Positions 32,661 through 45,460 of a stretch of 64,000 bases of DNA are shown piece after piece. Under the pieces are notes generated by a model that did no database searches, had not been told where the DNA came from, and saw only the letters and a list, made by a program, of their open reading frames with translations. Position numbers and translations under genes: made by a program. Numbering within the stretch: position 1 is the stretch's first letter; each line of letters opens with the position of its first letter. Source of the stretch: Odontocerum albicorne (taxonomy: Eukaryota > Arthropoda > Insecta > Trichoptera > Odontoceridae). The stretch lies in NCBI GenBank assembly GCA_949825065.1, contig OX463846.1:3367366-3431365 (forward strand). The letters run 5' to 3'.

Positions 32661-33399
32661 CGGTTTTTTTTCTCCATATTATCCTGAAATTTTAGAATAA
32701 TGTATATATACATACTATCAAGCTATCAATAAACTTATATTCATTTATTATTTAACACTTGACAGTAAAAATACAACATATAAGATAAACCGAAGTTTAA
32801 ATCTAATAACGACTTCAATGCTAAGCTTTTTGTACAACAAAAATCCTTTGTCTGAAAATATAAAGAAAACAACTTTCAGAAGTAATTCAATCCATGTTAG
32901 CAAGAGCAAAAATATTTGAATTTTGTTTGAATAAATTTCACCTGTTGTACGGATCATTGCTACAAGAATTAAACGAAACATTGAATTGTCCGGAAAGAAG
33001 TTTCGTTTTTCTCGGAAATATGTCTTTAGGGTTTAACATTCGTTTCTTACAACGTTTAAATCTGCTAAATGTATATTATTAAGAAATGTAATAGTTCAGC
33101 GCATTTTTCTTCTGTTGTTTACTAAAATTACTTGAGGACTTTTTTTTCTACTGCAAAGAAATACAATACTTAAATAGAAAAAAGATTTAAGCGGTGTATG
33201 GCAATTATATAGTTATTATACGTGTGTATCAAATGTGATATAAAAAAAACTTACTGTTGATAAGACACTCCAAGCTGTTGTTCACTCTAGAAAACCGATA
33301 ACTTTTGATGATGACCAAATCTACGATTTGATGAATAAATAACCAGCATTTTACGATACAAGAAATGGCGAAATGCTGAAAATATATATAGTATATTTT
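32661..33399. other. nothing recognised
   Basis: No supported gene. A plus frame at 32894-33082 encodes 62 residues without a recognised motif. Confidence 0.35.
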
Positions 33400-33800
33400 T
33401 TGAATTTGCTTACATTTTTAAATTGCTTTTCTTCAAAATATTATTCCCTTGATTCCATCATACTTTCCTTGGTCTTCCTCTACTACACATTCCACTCAAA
33501 TTTGTACTGTATATTTATTTTGTTAGCCTTTCTTCATTATTTAGTTTCAAAAAACTAAAACAATCTCAAAGTGCACTTCTTCATCTGATTCGACACATAA
33601 GCCTTAAGTTCACATTCATCTCTTATCATTTGATTCCGTATTCTGCCATACATTGATACCCCATGAATTTTTCTAAGTGCATGCATTTCTACAGAATTTA
33701 TAATGTTCTTTTCAGTGTTTTTTTTACGTTTTACTTCTATACACCAAAGTTGATACTTTCCAGACAACCCAATATTTCAAAGTGTTTGAACCTTATCGGT
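33400..33800 (-). mobile_element. nLTR-6 remnant
   Basis: The minus frame ending at 33555 encodes NIINSVEMHALRKIHGVSMY and GRIRNQMIRDECELKAYVSN, clearly the nLTR-6 tail. Downstream (33400-33540) the reversed sequence TTCCTTGGTCTTCCTCTACT and TTTGTACTGTATATTTATTT equals the RLTKQIYSANxxG...GRGRxxK region of the 52.8 kb copy. The 3' end itself is missing. Confidence 0.78.
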
Positions 33801-34540
33801 TCTAAGTTCCAGATTCGCGCTGTTCATTCTACTTAGACTATTAATTGAAAGCCTTCCATCTAGAAGGCAGTAATTATTCATGCGAATATACAAAACTTCC
33901 ATGAAACAAGGGCCTGAAATATTGATAATTGATCAGAATTGAATCATCGCAATTCGTGCCTGCAAACCCACAGTTGGTAGGACAAAGAGAGTTGAAGTGT
34001 AATACTGAAGTTAGTTTCTGTTTGAGAATGGCTGCTTTAAGTACACAAAATCACTCAATATGGGTGTGTATGGGATCCTAAGAACCCTTATGGACCCTGT
34101 ATGGACCAGATCACATATTTGCTTTTGCGAATTCCGTTTCACAAAGGTCTAAGCGTCATTAAGTCGATTTTGCCAAACTATTTCGATATCTTGAATGATT
34201 TTGGAATAACGTTTGATTTTCAATCTGGAATCTTTGAATACCACAGGACTGGAGTTTAATTTCTCCTGAATAGTTGAGTCTTCTTTTGTGTTTGACTATG
34301 AGAGATGAGGGACTGTAATTACTTTCAGAAAAGAGGTCTGAAATTTTCAAAATTACCGGAAGCCGTGAGATTTTATTTGAGGAAAACAAGTGTTAAAAAA
34401 ATATTTATAAATATACTTAAACTAATATTTAAAAATTATATGAAAAACCTGCTTTTTATTGAAATATTTTTATCCTTTTAAATGAGAATGTTTGTTTTTT
34501 GTTTTTTTAAACTTAAAAAAAAAAACAAATGATAATGACT
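33801..34540. other. nothing recognised
   Basis: No supported features. Confidence 0.35.
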
Positions 34541-34606
34541 TATTCAGCCTTTGTAGTAAGATGCCTGTCTTTTGACATGGGGTTGTAAGTTTAATTATCG
34601 TTGTTA
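34541..34606 (+). repeat. tRNA-derived SINE-like head 3
   Basis: TCAGCCTTTGTAGTAAGATG (A-box-like, 34544-34563) and GTAAGTTTAATTAT (degraded B box) with the usual TGCCTGTCTTTTGACATGGG between. Weakest but one of the seven copies. Confidence 0.4.
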
Positions 34607-34749
34607 CTTAGTCTTAGTCGGTTCTCTATTTCAAAAAGTTTTCAGTCAACTTTTCATATTAAGGTTTTTCATCATTTTCCAAGTTGATTTTTTCTTAGAT
34701 ATTTTAGTAAACCCCTATTTTCAGATGATAAGGAACACCTCATGAGTGC

Positions 34750-35380
34750 TTAACCTTTCCTTCCCTGTGTTGGGCATCTTCTACACGTTGCTTCTAATAA
34801 CCATCAATATCTCTATAAATATTATAAATACAAGGTTAAGATTTTAGGTATTCCTCCATAGTATAATTACGCATTGATTTAAAAAATAATATTAATAATA
34901 ATCAGAATTTATCGACTACATCGAGATGTTTTGTAAAGATCGAAAACAAATTCGCATTTAAACGCTGCGAGTGCCTCGTCTTGACGATAGGTGAATAGTA
35001 TGCGGGAAGCGCGACACTATATTCGCATCTCACTCTTGCATACTCCACTGAATTGCGAGGAGCTGAATTGTCTCAACGTCGCAAGCATAAGCGTAAGCGC
35101 CGGGGTATGCGACTGACGTTGCGCGCCACTAGTAGCTTCTAGGCTTGCAAATAGGGTAGACGTACGCCCGTTCCGTGAGCGTTGCCAGAGATGGTTTTTT
35201 AATGTTTTCAGCAAATAAATCTCAATTATTATAATTTTTAACTTCAATTATAATTAATTAAGGGGATTATCTATGAATGTTCTTATTTTTCCGATTTAAA
35301 ATCGCTAATTTTTGATCGCGTACTCACTACCCAACACCGGAACACGCGTTTCATTTTTATCACCGTAAGGGAAAGGTTAA
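34750..35380 (+). mobile_element. pB-2 copy 3
   Basis: TTAA at 34750-34753 and 35377-35380 flank a 623-bp body with ends CCTTTCCTTCCCTGTGTTGG and, inverted, CCTTTCCCTTACGGTGATAA. The interior is almost the same as copy 1 with the extra 26 bp. Of the three copies its two ends match each other best (CCTTTCC at both). Confidence 0.92.
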
Positions 35381-36119
35381 AGAAGATATTCCAAATAAAA
35401 ATAAATCTGCCAGATTATTCTGTGTACAATGTTCTCCATTTTTGTTATAATATTTTTTTACGAAAGTTCCAAAAATTTAATTTACACATTCTAATACAGA
35501 TTAGAAATTAATAAATGCTCTCCTTAAAACCAATTATACTTTGGACATTTTATAAAATCCCAAAGACCTCTGAATTCTTTCACCTATTTATTCTTCTAAT
35601 AATATAACCAAAAGTTCAGTGGGATGTCCATTTTCATGATAAATTTACTGAAATAAAAAAATTTTAAATCACCGCACCGGCAAGTGATTCACTTCAATGA
35701 TGCCTCGAATTATTTTTTGACCTTCGATAAACTATTGAACTAACTGAGTATGCAAAACTTTTTTCATATTTTTTTGGAACTTTGGAAATCCCCATTTTGA
35801 TAATAACGTCACGGGGTGTATTTTTTTCATTTTGAAACTTCACAAATGTTCAGAAAGAGAGTTCAAACTTACTTTTCACAATTTACAACAGACTTACTCA
35901 CCTTTAAATCAATAATCGTAAATGACCTACTAAAAAGTCATCAGACATGGTCGTTATATTTAAATATTTTTTTATAAACCTTAAATGCCAAAAATAATAT
36001 AGAAATCGTTTAAATTAATTTATAATTGAAAAATGCCAACCTGATGACCCATTTTTCCATTAGATTTTCTAAAAAGGGTTCAAAATAATAATAATAATAA
36101 TTCAGTCATACCCTACAAG
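35381..36119. other. nothing recognised
   Basis: AT-rich spacer with an AATAATAATAAT run near 36084-36100. No supported features. Confidence 0.35.
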
Positions 36120-36640
36120 CATATGAATGCAATGCAATTGTATTTATTTATTTATTTTACACATGAAAAGAAATATACATAATTTGTGAAAAGACAACCG
36201 GTAACTTAAATTGGACACAGAATTTTAATGAATCTGGGTTTTTTGTCTTTAATTTGTCGTGTCCCCAGTAAACTAGGTTTTTGCCTGTATCTCACTGAGG
36301 AAATAAAGCATAAAAAAATAAATCGATACCAATTTTCGATTTTTGATTGCATAAAACCCCGTTGCACATTCTCACCAACTTGACAAACAGTGGCACTCAA
36401 TTACACATGTTTACATCACGCGAAATCAAACTCCTCACACTTCATCACTCCAGATAGACCAAAAACATTCCGCATATAATCATAAAAATAAAAAACAAAA
36501 ATATAAAACAATAAAAAACATCACACTCAAGAGCTCACACAAACCACAAGTCATTCCTCTTGCAAACCCAAGTACTCAAACTCATGTCGCAATAACAGCC
36601 ACGCTCCGATCGACCGCCTAAATTGATTACCTCCTTTCGC
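36120..36640 (-). mobile_element. nLTR-9 (CR1/Jockey-like) remnant copy 1
   Basis: ATTTATTTATTTTACACATG begins the reversed 3' end. ATTTTAATGAATCTGGGTTT, CAAACCCAAGTACTCAAACT and CGCTCCGATCGACCGCC recur in the same order at 53.6-53.9 kb, where the peptide is better kept. Here no frame survives. Confidence 0.6.
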
Positions 36641-37073
36641 CTTTATTGAATTGCAATACAAGCCATAATTAATAAGTGTTAAAATAATGAGTTTTAAGAA
36701 TTTTTATGTGTTAACTATTTCTAAAACATTAAATATTCAGATTATTTAAAAAATAAAATTACATGTAGAAAATTTAAATGAAGTAGATCAGAGTTAAATA
36801 AATAATTTATATTAGTTCTTAAAATATAAATTTGTATGAAGACTTTTTGGCAAATTTTTGTATTAAAGGTTATTTCATTAAATAAGAATAAAAAACAAAC
36901 CATAATTACATATTTAAAAAAACTAAAATATTATAAAGGTAGTATTTAAGAAAAATAATGCAGTACCTGAGAAACAGCATTTATCATATAATTAAAAAAA
37001 TCACATTAAGAATATATTAGTAGTATTCATAAATGCATGCTTATTATTTGAAATATAGTTATAAAATTTTGTA
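36641..37073. other. AT-rich, nothing recognised
   Basis: Very AT-rich spacer, no supported features. Confidence 0.35.
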
Positions 37074-37265
37074 ATTTATTTTTATCAAACATTGTTTATT
37101 CCACTTTTTTGTAACGGTATAACCCTACCGGTTTGCGCTACCCTGAAGATGAGGTCAAAGCCTTGAAACCGGTAGGGTTATACCGTTACAAAAAAGTGGA
37201 ATAAACAGTGTTTGATAAAAATAAATTTCAATGTATTTAAACCTCCACAACGTTAATGCCTCAAC
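37074..37265. repeat. FB-1 foldback copy 3: near-perfect 61-bp hairpin
   Basis: The arm at 37074-37134 (including CAAACATTGTTTATTCCACT and GTAACGGTATAACCCTACCG) is mirrored at 37166-37226 with a single mismatch. The loop of 31 bases (37135-37165) contains CTGAAGATGAGGTCAAAGCC. The right flank TTTAAACCTCCACAACGTTA is shared with the other copies. No coding frame. Confidence 0.95.
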
Positions 37266-37734
37266 TATAAACAACAAAGTTATAAAAGTATTTGAATATA
37301 GTTATTTTTAAAAGTTTTGAACGAACTCTCATAAATTTCAAATAATATCTAATATCGTTTTTACACATTTTTCAAGACATATGTTAACATTCAAAATCTC
37401 GTATACATAAGAATTTGAATGTTTTAAAAGTCTCAACTAGCATTTTCCCTGTTTCAAGGTAATCGAGAAAATACCATGCCACTTTTATGGGCTTTAATTT
37501 GAGATATAATAAAGCCATGTATTGTCTGTTGTATAATTTACTGTATTAAGCCCCTAGAAATTTTTAAGTCAGTGCATCGGGGTGAACATCTGACAAACAC
37601 ATATATTTTAAGAATCTCGCCGCTGCTCACTGAGGTTGTCTCTTCCCTCCTTCCACCCACAGTCCCCAATACGATGTTTACCGTTAGAAGCGAATATGTT
37701 GGTATCAGTTCGAACAGAATTCAATCTTGTTTGT

Positions 37735-37865
37735 ACTACTCTGATGATGAAATGAAAGCCTTAAAACTGGTAGGGTTATACCGTTATAAAAATGGAATAA
37801 ATAGTGTTTGATTAAACAAATTAAAATGTCTTGAGACCTTCACAATGTTAATGCTTTAACTATAA
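37735..37865 (+). repeat. FB-1 foldback copy 4, right half only
   Basis: CTGATGATGAAATGAAAGCC, GGTAGGGTTATACCGTTATA, ATGGAATAAATAGTGTTTGA and CACAATGTTAATGCTTTAAC match the right half of copy 3. The left arm is missing. Confidence 0.8.
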
Positions 37866-38228
37866 ATTACATTTTATTATATGACTATAAACCAGCCAAG
37901 TTGCACTGTACACAGCAGAAATATAATATTATACAATAAAATACAAAGGTGTGGAGATTTTTCAGTTCTGTCTACCCCTAAAATAACATATGTGGTGGTA
38001 TGTTCTAGTGTGTATGTTTCTTTTGAAATGTCCACCTCGTAGTATTGCTTTTATTCTCATAAAAGTCTGACTACATAATAGCATTCAAAAGAATTTATTA
38101 GTTAAAAAACTTTTGAACAAGCTACCAATTTAAAATATTAAAATCGCATGTTAATTAATTTTGAGTATAAAATACGTGATTAAAAAAAATCAGTAATTTA
38201 TCATGGAATCCAAATTAAAACGACTCAA
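37866..38228. other. nothing recognised
   Basis: AT-rich spacer. The word TTGCACTGTACACAGCAGAAA resembles TTGTGCTGTATGCAACGAAA near 56855, a possible minor dispersed repeat I cannot delimit. Confidence 0.3.
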
Positions 38229-38475
38229 TATTATTGCATCGGTGAGCTTATAAATAAGATGCCATTACCTGGTATCCTATTACAAATCAATATAATTGCA
38301 TCGGTGAGCTAATAAATAGGATATAATTACCTGGTATCCTATTACAAATCCATATTATTGCATCGGTGAGCTAATAAATATGATACCGTTACCTGGTATC
38401 ATATTACAAATTGGATACCATTACCTGGTATCCTATTACAAATATGATACTATTATTTGGTACCCTATTTCCAAT
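38229..38475. repeat. short tandem array, 62-bp units
   Basis: TTATTGCATCGGTGAGCTTA, TAAATAAGATGCCATTACCT, GGTATCCTATTACAAATCAA repeats about three times with a 61-62-bp period. After that only the 32-bp second half (GGATACCATTACCTGGTATC) repeats. That half contains a small palindrome, GATACCATTACCTGGTATC. Confidence 0.88.
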
Positions 38476-39439
38476 CAACAAATTTTTATATCATCTTCCT
38501 GAAACATACTCATATTGAGTAGTTAATTGGAAGCCATCGATTATTAAGAAAATCCGTTAGCGAAAAGGGAAGTTAGGATTATATGATTTATAAGGGCCTG
38601 TCAATGATAGGGTATACTTATTTACAAAGCAAACGATCAAAGAGAATGGTATCAAAGACTCCGAGGGTAAAAGTAATGACTTGAAAAGGAGATTCGGCGA
38701 AAAGTGTTTTAAAAAGGGTAGCAAAAATTGTGTTCATTCATATTAATGGTCTTAATTACAATCAGTAAATTTTAGGTCTAACATCTTATTGCTTGTAAAA
38801 TATAATTGCTTAATCTGTTGCTTGTAAAATATTATTTTCAGGTTACAATTTAGTAAAATATTAGAAATGTTACGTAAACTGGATACGTTCGAAGTGCTTC
38901 ACGATGGTTTTCTATTCGTTAAAAATGTTTTCCGGATATATTAAGCTATGTTATTTAACATCAATCTGAGTATTAAGGCTGCAATGCCTTCAAAACGATG
39001 GCCATTGTGTAAGCCAAATTAACCTGGTATAAATTCTGAAAAATATTTTCAAGGATTTACACACATTTCACCAAATGAAACTCTTTTGCATTTTGTAATG
39101 TTATTTGATTTAAAAGATTGCTTGATTGCTCGTTGTTTTTCGGCAATGATGGTATTGTTTCCTCAAAACATTGAGGATGATGGCTGCAATATTTTCAAAA
39201 GGTTTATCATTTAAACCAACTGAACACTGACTGCAACAACTTGAAAATATATTTTAAAACATCTACACTTCGTTGAAATCAACTTTGTTTATTTCTTATT
39301 TTAATTTGACTAAATATTTTTATTTATTTCAAAGTGGTTTATCGGTAATAAAGATATTGTATGTAACTTGAAAACAGAAAATAATTAATTAGAGTGAGAT
39401 CGATCACTTTATACATTAAAAACAATGTTTATTTTTGTT
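38476..39439. other. nothing recognised
   Basis: No supported features. Confidence 0.35.
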
Positions 39440-39790
39440 GATACATCCGTATGGTACCTTTCAACATATCTGAATTGGTAATCCATCCATCCTATCGTGT
39501 AGCTCATGACTGATCATCGTGACTCCCATGATAGCCTCCAACAACTTCTCTCCATCCATCCCTGCACTTGACTGCTCGAAAAGCAGTGGTTGAATATAGT
39601 CCAGTCAGTCCGACGTGTTGGGTTTTTTCTTTCTTGTACGTTATCTCCCCATACTTCTTGTTATCACAAACCTCTCCAAACTGTCTCCTTGGCCACGAGC
39701 AACGTGCGATGCGTCCAAAGAATTTGAAGACTCTTCGAAGTTATATCGTCGACAGTATGAACAAATTAAATAGTATAGTTGGGAGATAAT
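39440..39790 (-). mobile_element. nLTR-7 retroelement 3' remnant
   Basis: The minus strand reads EKTQHVGLTGLYSTTAFRAV followed by KCRDGWREVVGGYHGSHDDQ and a stop. The A-x-DRxxWRxxVxG...GSHD ending is the final part of an insect non-LTR reverse-transcriptase protein. Upstream on the same strand, WTHRTLLVAKETVWRGL in a different frame fits the same family. Frames are broken and borders are approximate. Confidence 0.6.
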
Positions 39791-41309
39791 ATGGTTTGCG
39801 GCCAAGATAATCGAGCTTTTGAATAAATAACTATTTGAGTAGGCACGTGTTTTACAGTTCACCATCAAAATCAAACTGTTTATTTGTATTCAAAATCAAA
39901 AAGTATATTCTTTTGCGAGAACCTACTATTGTAACTTGGTCTACATGGTATATATTGATGCGAATTTACTTTAATGTGCTTTATTCTACAAATTTGGCAC
40001 CAGAAGAATGGAAAGGAATAGCCAAACAGTAAGTTAATGCTTCTTTTGCCACAAGATAGCAACAACACCGCGGTGTCGTACAGCTTTTTTAATTGATTTT
40101 TCAAGGACCAGGATCCGTACTAAAACGAGGGGCCTTAAGCAAATCTAGCCCTGCTTGCAAGTGAAAAAAGCCTTCCTCGGCTTTACGGCCAGTTTCGCTT
40201 TGCGGCAATATTCTGATCCCAAACCCCAATGTATTACCGAGGTAACATACTACTGTATACATAGATCATTTTTATGTTTTCGTAATACACGTGAGAAATG
40301 GTGCTTTTAATTTTATTACCCCATTTTTTATTGTGGTAGACTCTTAAAAATGATTATTCGATAAAAAAGCTAGATAAGTAACGACACTCGCAAAAAGATC
40401 ATTATCAAAAGTTTTGAAGAGCGCAGATATTTTGGATAACTTTTTTTAAACAACAATTTGCAAAAAAATATATTCACAAACTATTTGTAATTTCATGAAA
40501 TGTTTACTTTCAGGGTTGTTTGTGAAAAAAATGTTTTTCTATTTTGTTCAAGTAACCCCTATACTAAACTTGATAAATATTAAAATAAAGCCTCTACACG
40601 TGCCCGAAAGCAAATCCTGTCTGAACACTGTTTAAACCTTAGAAATAAAACAAGTCTTATATTTCTGATAGATTTGTTTGTTTCATACTCGAGAAAATAT
40701 GTAACTTGAAATAAGGATTATAATCAATTCAGAATATTCTCAGAGTTAACGGTTTCTGATACATTTTCTATTGTAAGCGAAATTGGATAATTACGATAGA
40801 ATATAATTTCGTGCAAAGAGAGAAAGAGAGGGGTGGAATAGTAAATAATTAGTTTGATTGCTTCGTATTTGTATTTTTAAGCAAAATAAAAGTACACAAT
40901 TTTTATGTTACTTGCTCGTAAACTCTTTCAGTATTTCAGTATTTATTTTCAGTATTTCAGCATTCTCTCGTGACGTTGAAAGCTTCGTACTTTTTAATCA
41001 TATCCTTAATTTGGCCCCCATAAGTGTTTCAGGGTCTTCAATAATGAAATAATCTTCGAGTGTCGTATCATAATTGCGGTTTTTAACCACGTTTAACACA
41101 CGATCACTTACTTCACCATCGCCATATACTGTTCCTTATTCGGAGGTGACAGTAGAGATAACATCACGGGTGAAGGGAAATTACTCGCAGCGTAGTATAT
41201 ATATTTACTTCCAAACGGCTTAATGTCTGAAATTTAAATAACCCTTAAAGTTGTCAGTATTTCACAGAAAACTTCAAATGCAATAATACTGTCATACACA
41301 TATGACGCC
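39791..41309. other. nothing recognised
   Basis: 1.5 kb without a supported gene. GC is locally higher at 40070-40250 (ACCACGG-, CGAGGGGCCTTAAGC), but I recognise nothing there. Confidence 0.35.
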
Positions 41310-41485
41310 ATTAGATCGCCAATCAATCTTAAAATTAACTAATGTAAGGTTCATTGTAGATACTTTTGGAAAGTATTTACTCAATTATCATCAAAATACC
41401 ACAAAATTTGCTCTGCGGATTGCTCCAGATGACCGCATACATTATAATACGGCGAAAGGACAATATTGAAGCTAAAAAGTTTGCC
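41310..41485. repeat. rep-2 dispersed repeat copy 2
   Basis: ATTATCATCAAAATACCACA, CTCTGCGGATT, GACCGCATACATTATAATAC and GGCGAAAGGACAATATTGAA follow the order of the 10.2 kb copy. Confidence 0.55.
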
Positions 41486-42841
41486 ATTAAACCTTTCATG
41501 ACCTGAGATAAATTATGAAGTCAAATTACTTGAATACACCTCTAAGAAGAGCCGAGGCGCACCCTAATGCAATAAAAAAAAAGTTTGTGTTCCTACGGAG
41601 GATGCCAACTATTATTATTGCCAAGTTGACAGCTGGACCTCTGAACAGGCATGAAGAAACAAAAAAACAACAATAAATATATTAAATTCAAAATTTTATC
41701 ACATATGTAATGAACTGAAGTGTATAAATGTTGAAGTAGATATTTCCTCCAATAGCTTTGAAGATATCATCCTATCCATAATACATTATATATTATCCTC
41801 TTTTCAGCCTTGTCAGCCTCACATCGATTCATCTTCAGAACAATTAGCTTCTCCGATCTAGCGACGTCAGAGAATTTATTTGTTACTTTGCTGTCTTTGT
41901 TTGTCGTTTTCTCTGAAAGTGTGTACTGGCAACTAGCTAGACCGTTTAAACTCCTGTCCTTAAGCTACGTTATTTCCCTTCTCTCTTTAAGTCCCTTCTC
42001 CCGCCCTTAAGTCATTTTCTTTCTCCCGTTACATCACATCTTAAGTATGTCGTCACTAACATTTTTCTTGACTCTCGAGTGCATCACTTGCGTATGAGGA
42101 GTCACTTTGGGCAGTTTTATATTTGTCACTAAATGACGTATAGTTCTTTAAAAAAATCGATCCTATCTTGAGGAGAATATTTTTTTGTTCTAGAACCTTT
42201 AATTTCGGTGCTGAAGAAATCCTATTTTGAGATAAAGATTTCGTTAATCATGTGACCTAAAGAAAAACAATTTCACAAAATTTCTAAAAATAATGCAAAC
42301 CGAAAACAAAACATCAAGCTTTAAGTATAATTGGCAAACGGCAAATTACTATACTTTGTGAAACCACTAAATAAAATAAACATTAATTTATTTCACCTTT
42401 TGCGAAATTTCCTAATCTCCGCCCCTATGTGTAAGAAAGGTAAATAACGTTTACCTGTTTTTGCTTGTATTTAGATTATTTTTCAACCTTTTTTGACAAG
42501 TTTATATCCCATGGCAAATCAGGGCTTTTCATACCATATTAATGAACTTTTTTTTAAGTAAAGAAAAAAAACATCATTATGTATTTATTTACTTAGAATT
42601 TGTATTTTCAAGTATGATATATAAACGGCAAGATTATTGTTAAGCTGTTATCTCTTGTAATTAACCAGACAAGTGTTACATAAGCAGTTTCATGCTAGAC
42701 TTTGAAAATGGGAGAAATTAAGAAAATATAAGTTGCAAAGAAAATATTTGTTCATTGAAAAGATACGAGACATTTTTTTATTCAGTATTTATTTTATTTT
42801 ATCCCCTTTGATATATACGTAATTAGAAGTATCATACGTCT
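41486..42841. other. nothing recognised
   Basis: AT-rich, with a TTTCTTTCTCCCGTT-type pyrimidine stretch near 42010. No supported gene. Confidence 0.35.
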
Positions 42842-43534
42842 TTAAGGAAGTATTCTACTCTAGAAATTTGAAAAATCGTTTTTTTTCTTCATATTCTTTA
42901 AGCTTAGACCTTTAAAAATATGTTATCTAAAGGAAATTTAAAAATTCTCAATATTAACGAAGTTATATCTATAAATGAGGGACAATTGCGCTGCACCGGA
43001 AAAACTCAGATAATTATCTCAAAACTTTAAACGCGTTTTTCTAGAAACAACTTTGTTCGTCCTGGTTGACTTAAAATCTCAAGTTATATCCAACCGATTG
43101 CCTTCGAATTTGATATAAAACTTTAATAGATGTGTCTCTATTGTTTCTACGTTGGAAAATTCAAAACTATTTTTTTTACTATTTTTAAAGACTTAAAAAA
43201 GTTGAATAAAAGGGTAAAAAAAATTTTTTTTTTTCAGATAGCCGCCATTTTACGATTTTTTTTCTTTGGTACCAACTTTAAGGACATTATTTTTCATCAA
43301 GAAACTGTGTATGATTTTTGTTTAAGATTTACAGAAGGGTTCCAATCATGACGATCAGTTTACCTTCTTTTTCAAGATACAACAGTTTATAATATCTTGA
43401 ATTTTTTTTGTACTTTCTCAAATTATCAATAAATAAACTTGAAAAAATGCATAGGAAAAATATATATTTTTTTTTTTTATTAAGTCTGAAAAAACGCCTG
43501 AAATTCACGCCTCTAGAGTAGAATATCCCCTTAA
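42842..43534 (+). mobile_element. pB-3 copy 1: non-autonomous TTAA element
   Basis: TTAA at 42842-42845 and 43531-43534 flank a 685-bp body. It begins GGAAGTATTCTACTCTAGAA, and its other end read inward begins GGGGATATTCTACTCTAGAG. A second copy lies inverted at 48848-49503. The interior has long A/T runs and a moderately kept region (CCGATTGCCTTCGAATTTGA). The 73-codon frame at 43130-43351 has a counterpart on the minus strand of copy 2 (QIAAILRFFFFGTNFKDIIF against QTAAILVFFFFGTNYNDIIF), which could reflect an old coding sequence or simply shared DNA. Confidence 0.85.
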
Positions 43535-45235
43535 ATTAGAATAAAGGTTTATTTATTTAGGAGATACGAGGAAATATTGAATAGAAGTATAATGGGAGAT
43601 CCAGGAACGAGTATATAATTTTCCGCGAGTTTTCTTCACACTATCTTAATTTTAACCGCAAATAAATAAATTTGTAGATCCTCATGACTCAGGGTCATGA
43701 TCTCTGGATTGTCTAGCAATGTCAGTCACAATGACCCTTCCCCCCTAATCCTTTGGGAATGTCGGAGTGGCACAGCTACAAATGACCCCCAGTTAAGTTT
43801 TTGCCTTAGTTATTCCATCATTGGCGATCGTCCGCTCATACTTTATTCCTACACACTTCCCATTAACACGCGTCTTTTCGAAAGGACTTTTTCCCTATAC
43901 ACAAATGGTGTATAACCAAATAACCGGAATACTCGTTGCAGATATATTGTTGATGGCTTGTCTTCCATTCCTTAAGCTTTTTCAATATAAAAAGAACATT
44001 ACTGAAATTCCCATATTTTTTGTTCAGAATATTTTTTAATTCCAATACTGAGTTTCATGGCATTACTCTCCACAGATTTTAAGATAATTTCCGTTTTCTC
44101 CAAAAGGGTACGCAATAAGAGAAATGTTATCGGTAAATCTGAGATTTGTTATTCTCCTTTGGAAAGTGGAGATTCCGTCGCTTCAATTATTAATTGCTGT
44201 TCTCATGATATACTATTCCTGTGTGTTTTAAAGTACAAGTGCATATCCCTTTTGAACATCTCCTCGTAACATATACATTTATTTAGAAAAGTCCAAACGT
44301 TTCCAGCCCAATAATTTAAAAAGGTGTATAATGAAATAAGTCATCCGTCATTTCTATACATTTTTTGGAACGATGAATTAATTTTTCGTTCTCAAAATAG
44401 TGTAACACACAGATCACTTCTACGTTTTTTTTTTCTCACATTGGATTTTAGTTTTAAAAATGAAATAAATATATGTATTTAGGTCAAATTGGGATTTGGT
44501 GGTGCAGGAATTGAATTTTAGTAGTAAAGTTGAATGGTAGCCTTTGCAGTGACAAACGAAATGAAACTGAACGAAAATATCGAAACAACACGTATTTTAT
44601 TGGCTCCAGTTGACAAATAGGTAACTGAGAGTAGAGATATCAAATGTTAACCATAAAATTGTCTGACCATGCGTTATATCAGTCAATATACTTTCTTACT
44701 TGTTCAGGTCAAACACTACTGGAACTCAATGGTATTTTTCATTGCCTTTGAATGTTTCTGATAAAGAAGATATGTTAAGTAGATACGAGTATTTTCATTT
44801 CTAATCGGATCTTCTGAATTTTATCCCATTTCATGAAATTAAAAGAATTTTAACGTTTAAAACAAAACAAAGCAAGCTCATGGAATTCTAAGCACTTTTC
44901 AATTAATTGTATAATATTTAGAATCTGTTCTCAGCTTTTCCTGCCTTTGACAAATTTGTCAGGATGTTAAAGTCTTTGTGGTATTTTTTGTTATGGGATC
45001 TTAATAGCGTCTTAAATAAAGTCTTGTAATTTTTATATTGAAAAAAATATTTCTTTTTAATTAGACCTTAAAATAATGTTGTTCTGTCATGTGACCAAAC
45101 GCCATTATTCAATAATTCGAAAGTAAGGTTTAATTAAAGAGAAAGTTTAAAATAAGTATTCCATTTAGTTTCGGCAAATATTTCTTTTAAGGATTATCGA
45201 TATTAAAATAAATTCTTGAATCGATATTATATTTC
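43535..45235. other. nothing recognised
   Basis: 1.7 kb without a supported gene. The stretch 43680-43815 is less AT-rich (GGTCATGATCTCTGGATTG, CCCTTCCCCCCTAATCC) and could be a repeat whose other copies lie outside the window. Confidence 0.35.
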
Positions 45236-45460
45236 TTTCTTCTTTCTTCCTCTTCTTTTACGCCTGTTGGCCAGTTATGATCCTGCATCATCATTTCGGT
45301 CTTGTGACGTTGACTGCTAGCTGTCTTTCCATCTTTTGGGAGGTCGTCCTGGAGGTCTGTTTGCTTGGAGAATACTGTCCCTGGCCATTCTTACGGCTCT
45401 TGGTTCCGCCATTCTGGATATATGTTCGTTTCAGAACCTTATTCTCTGTCGTACCCATCT

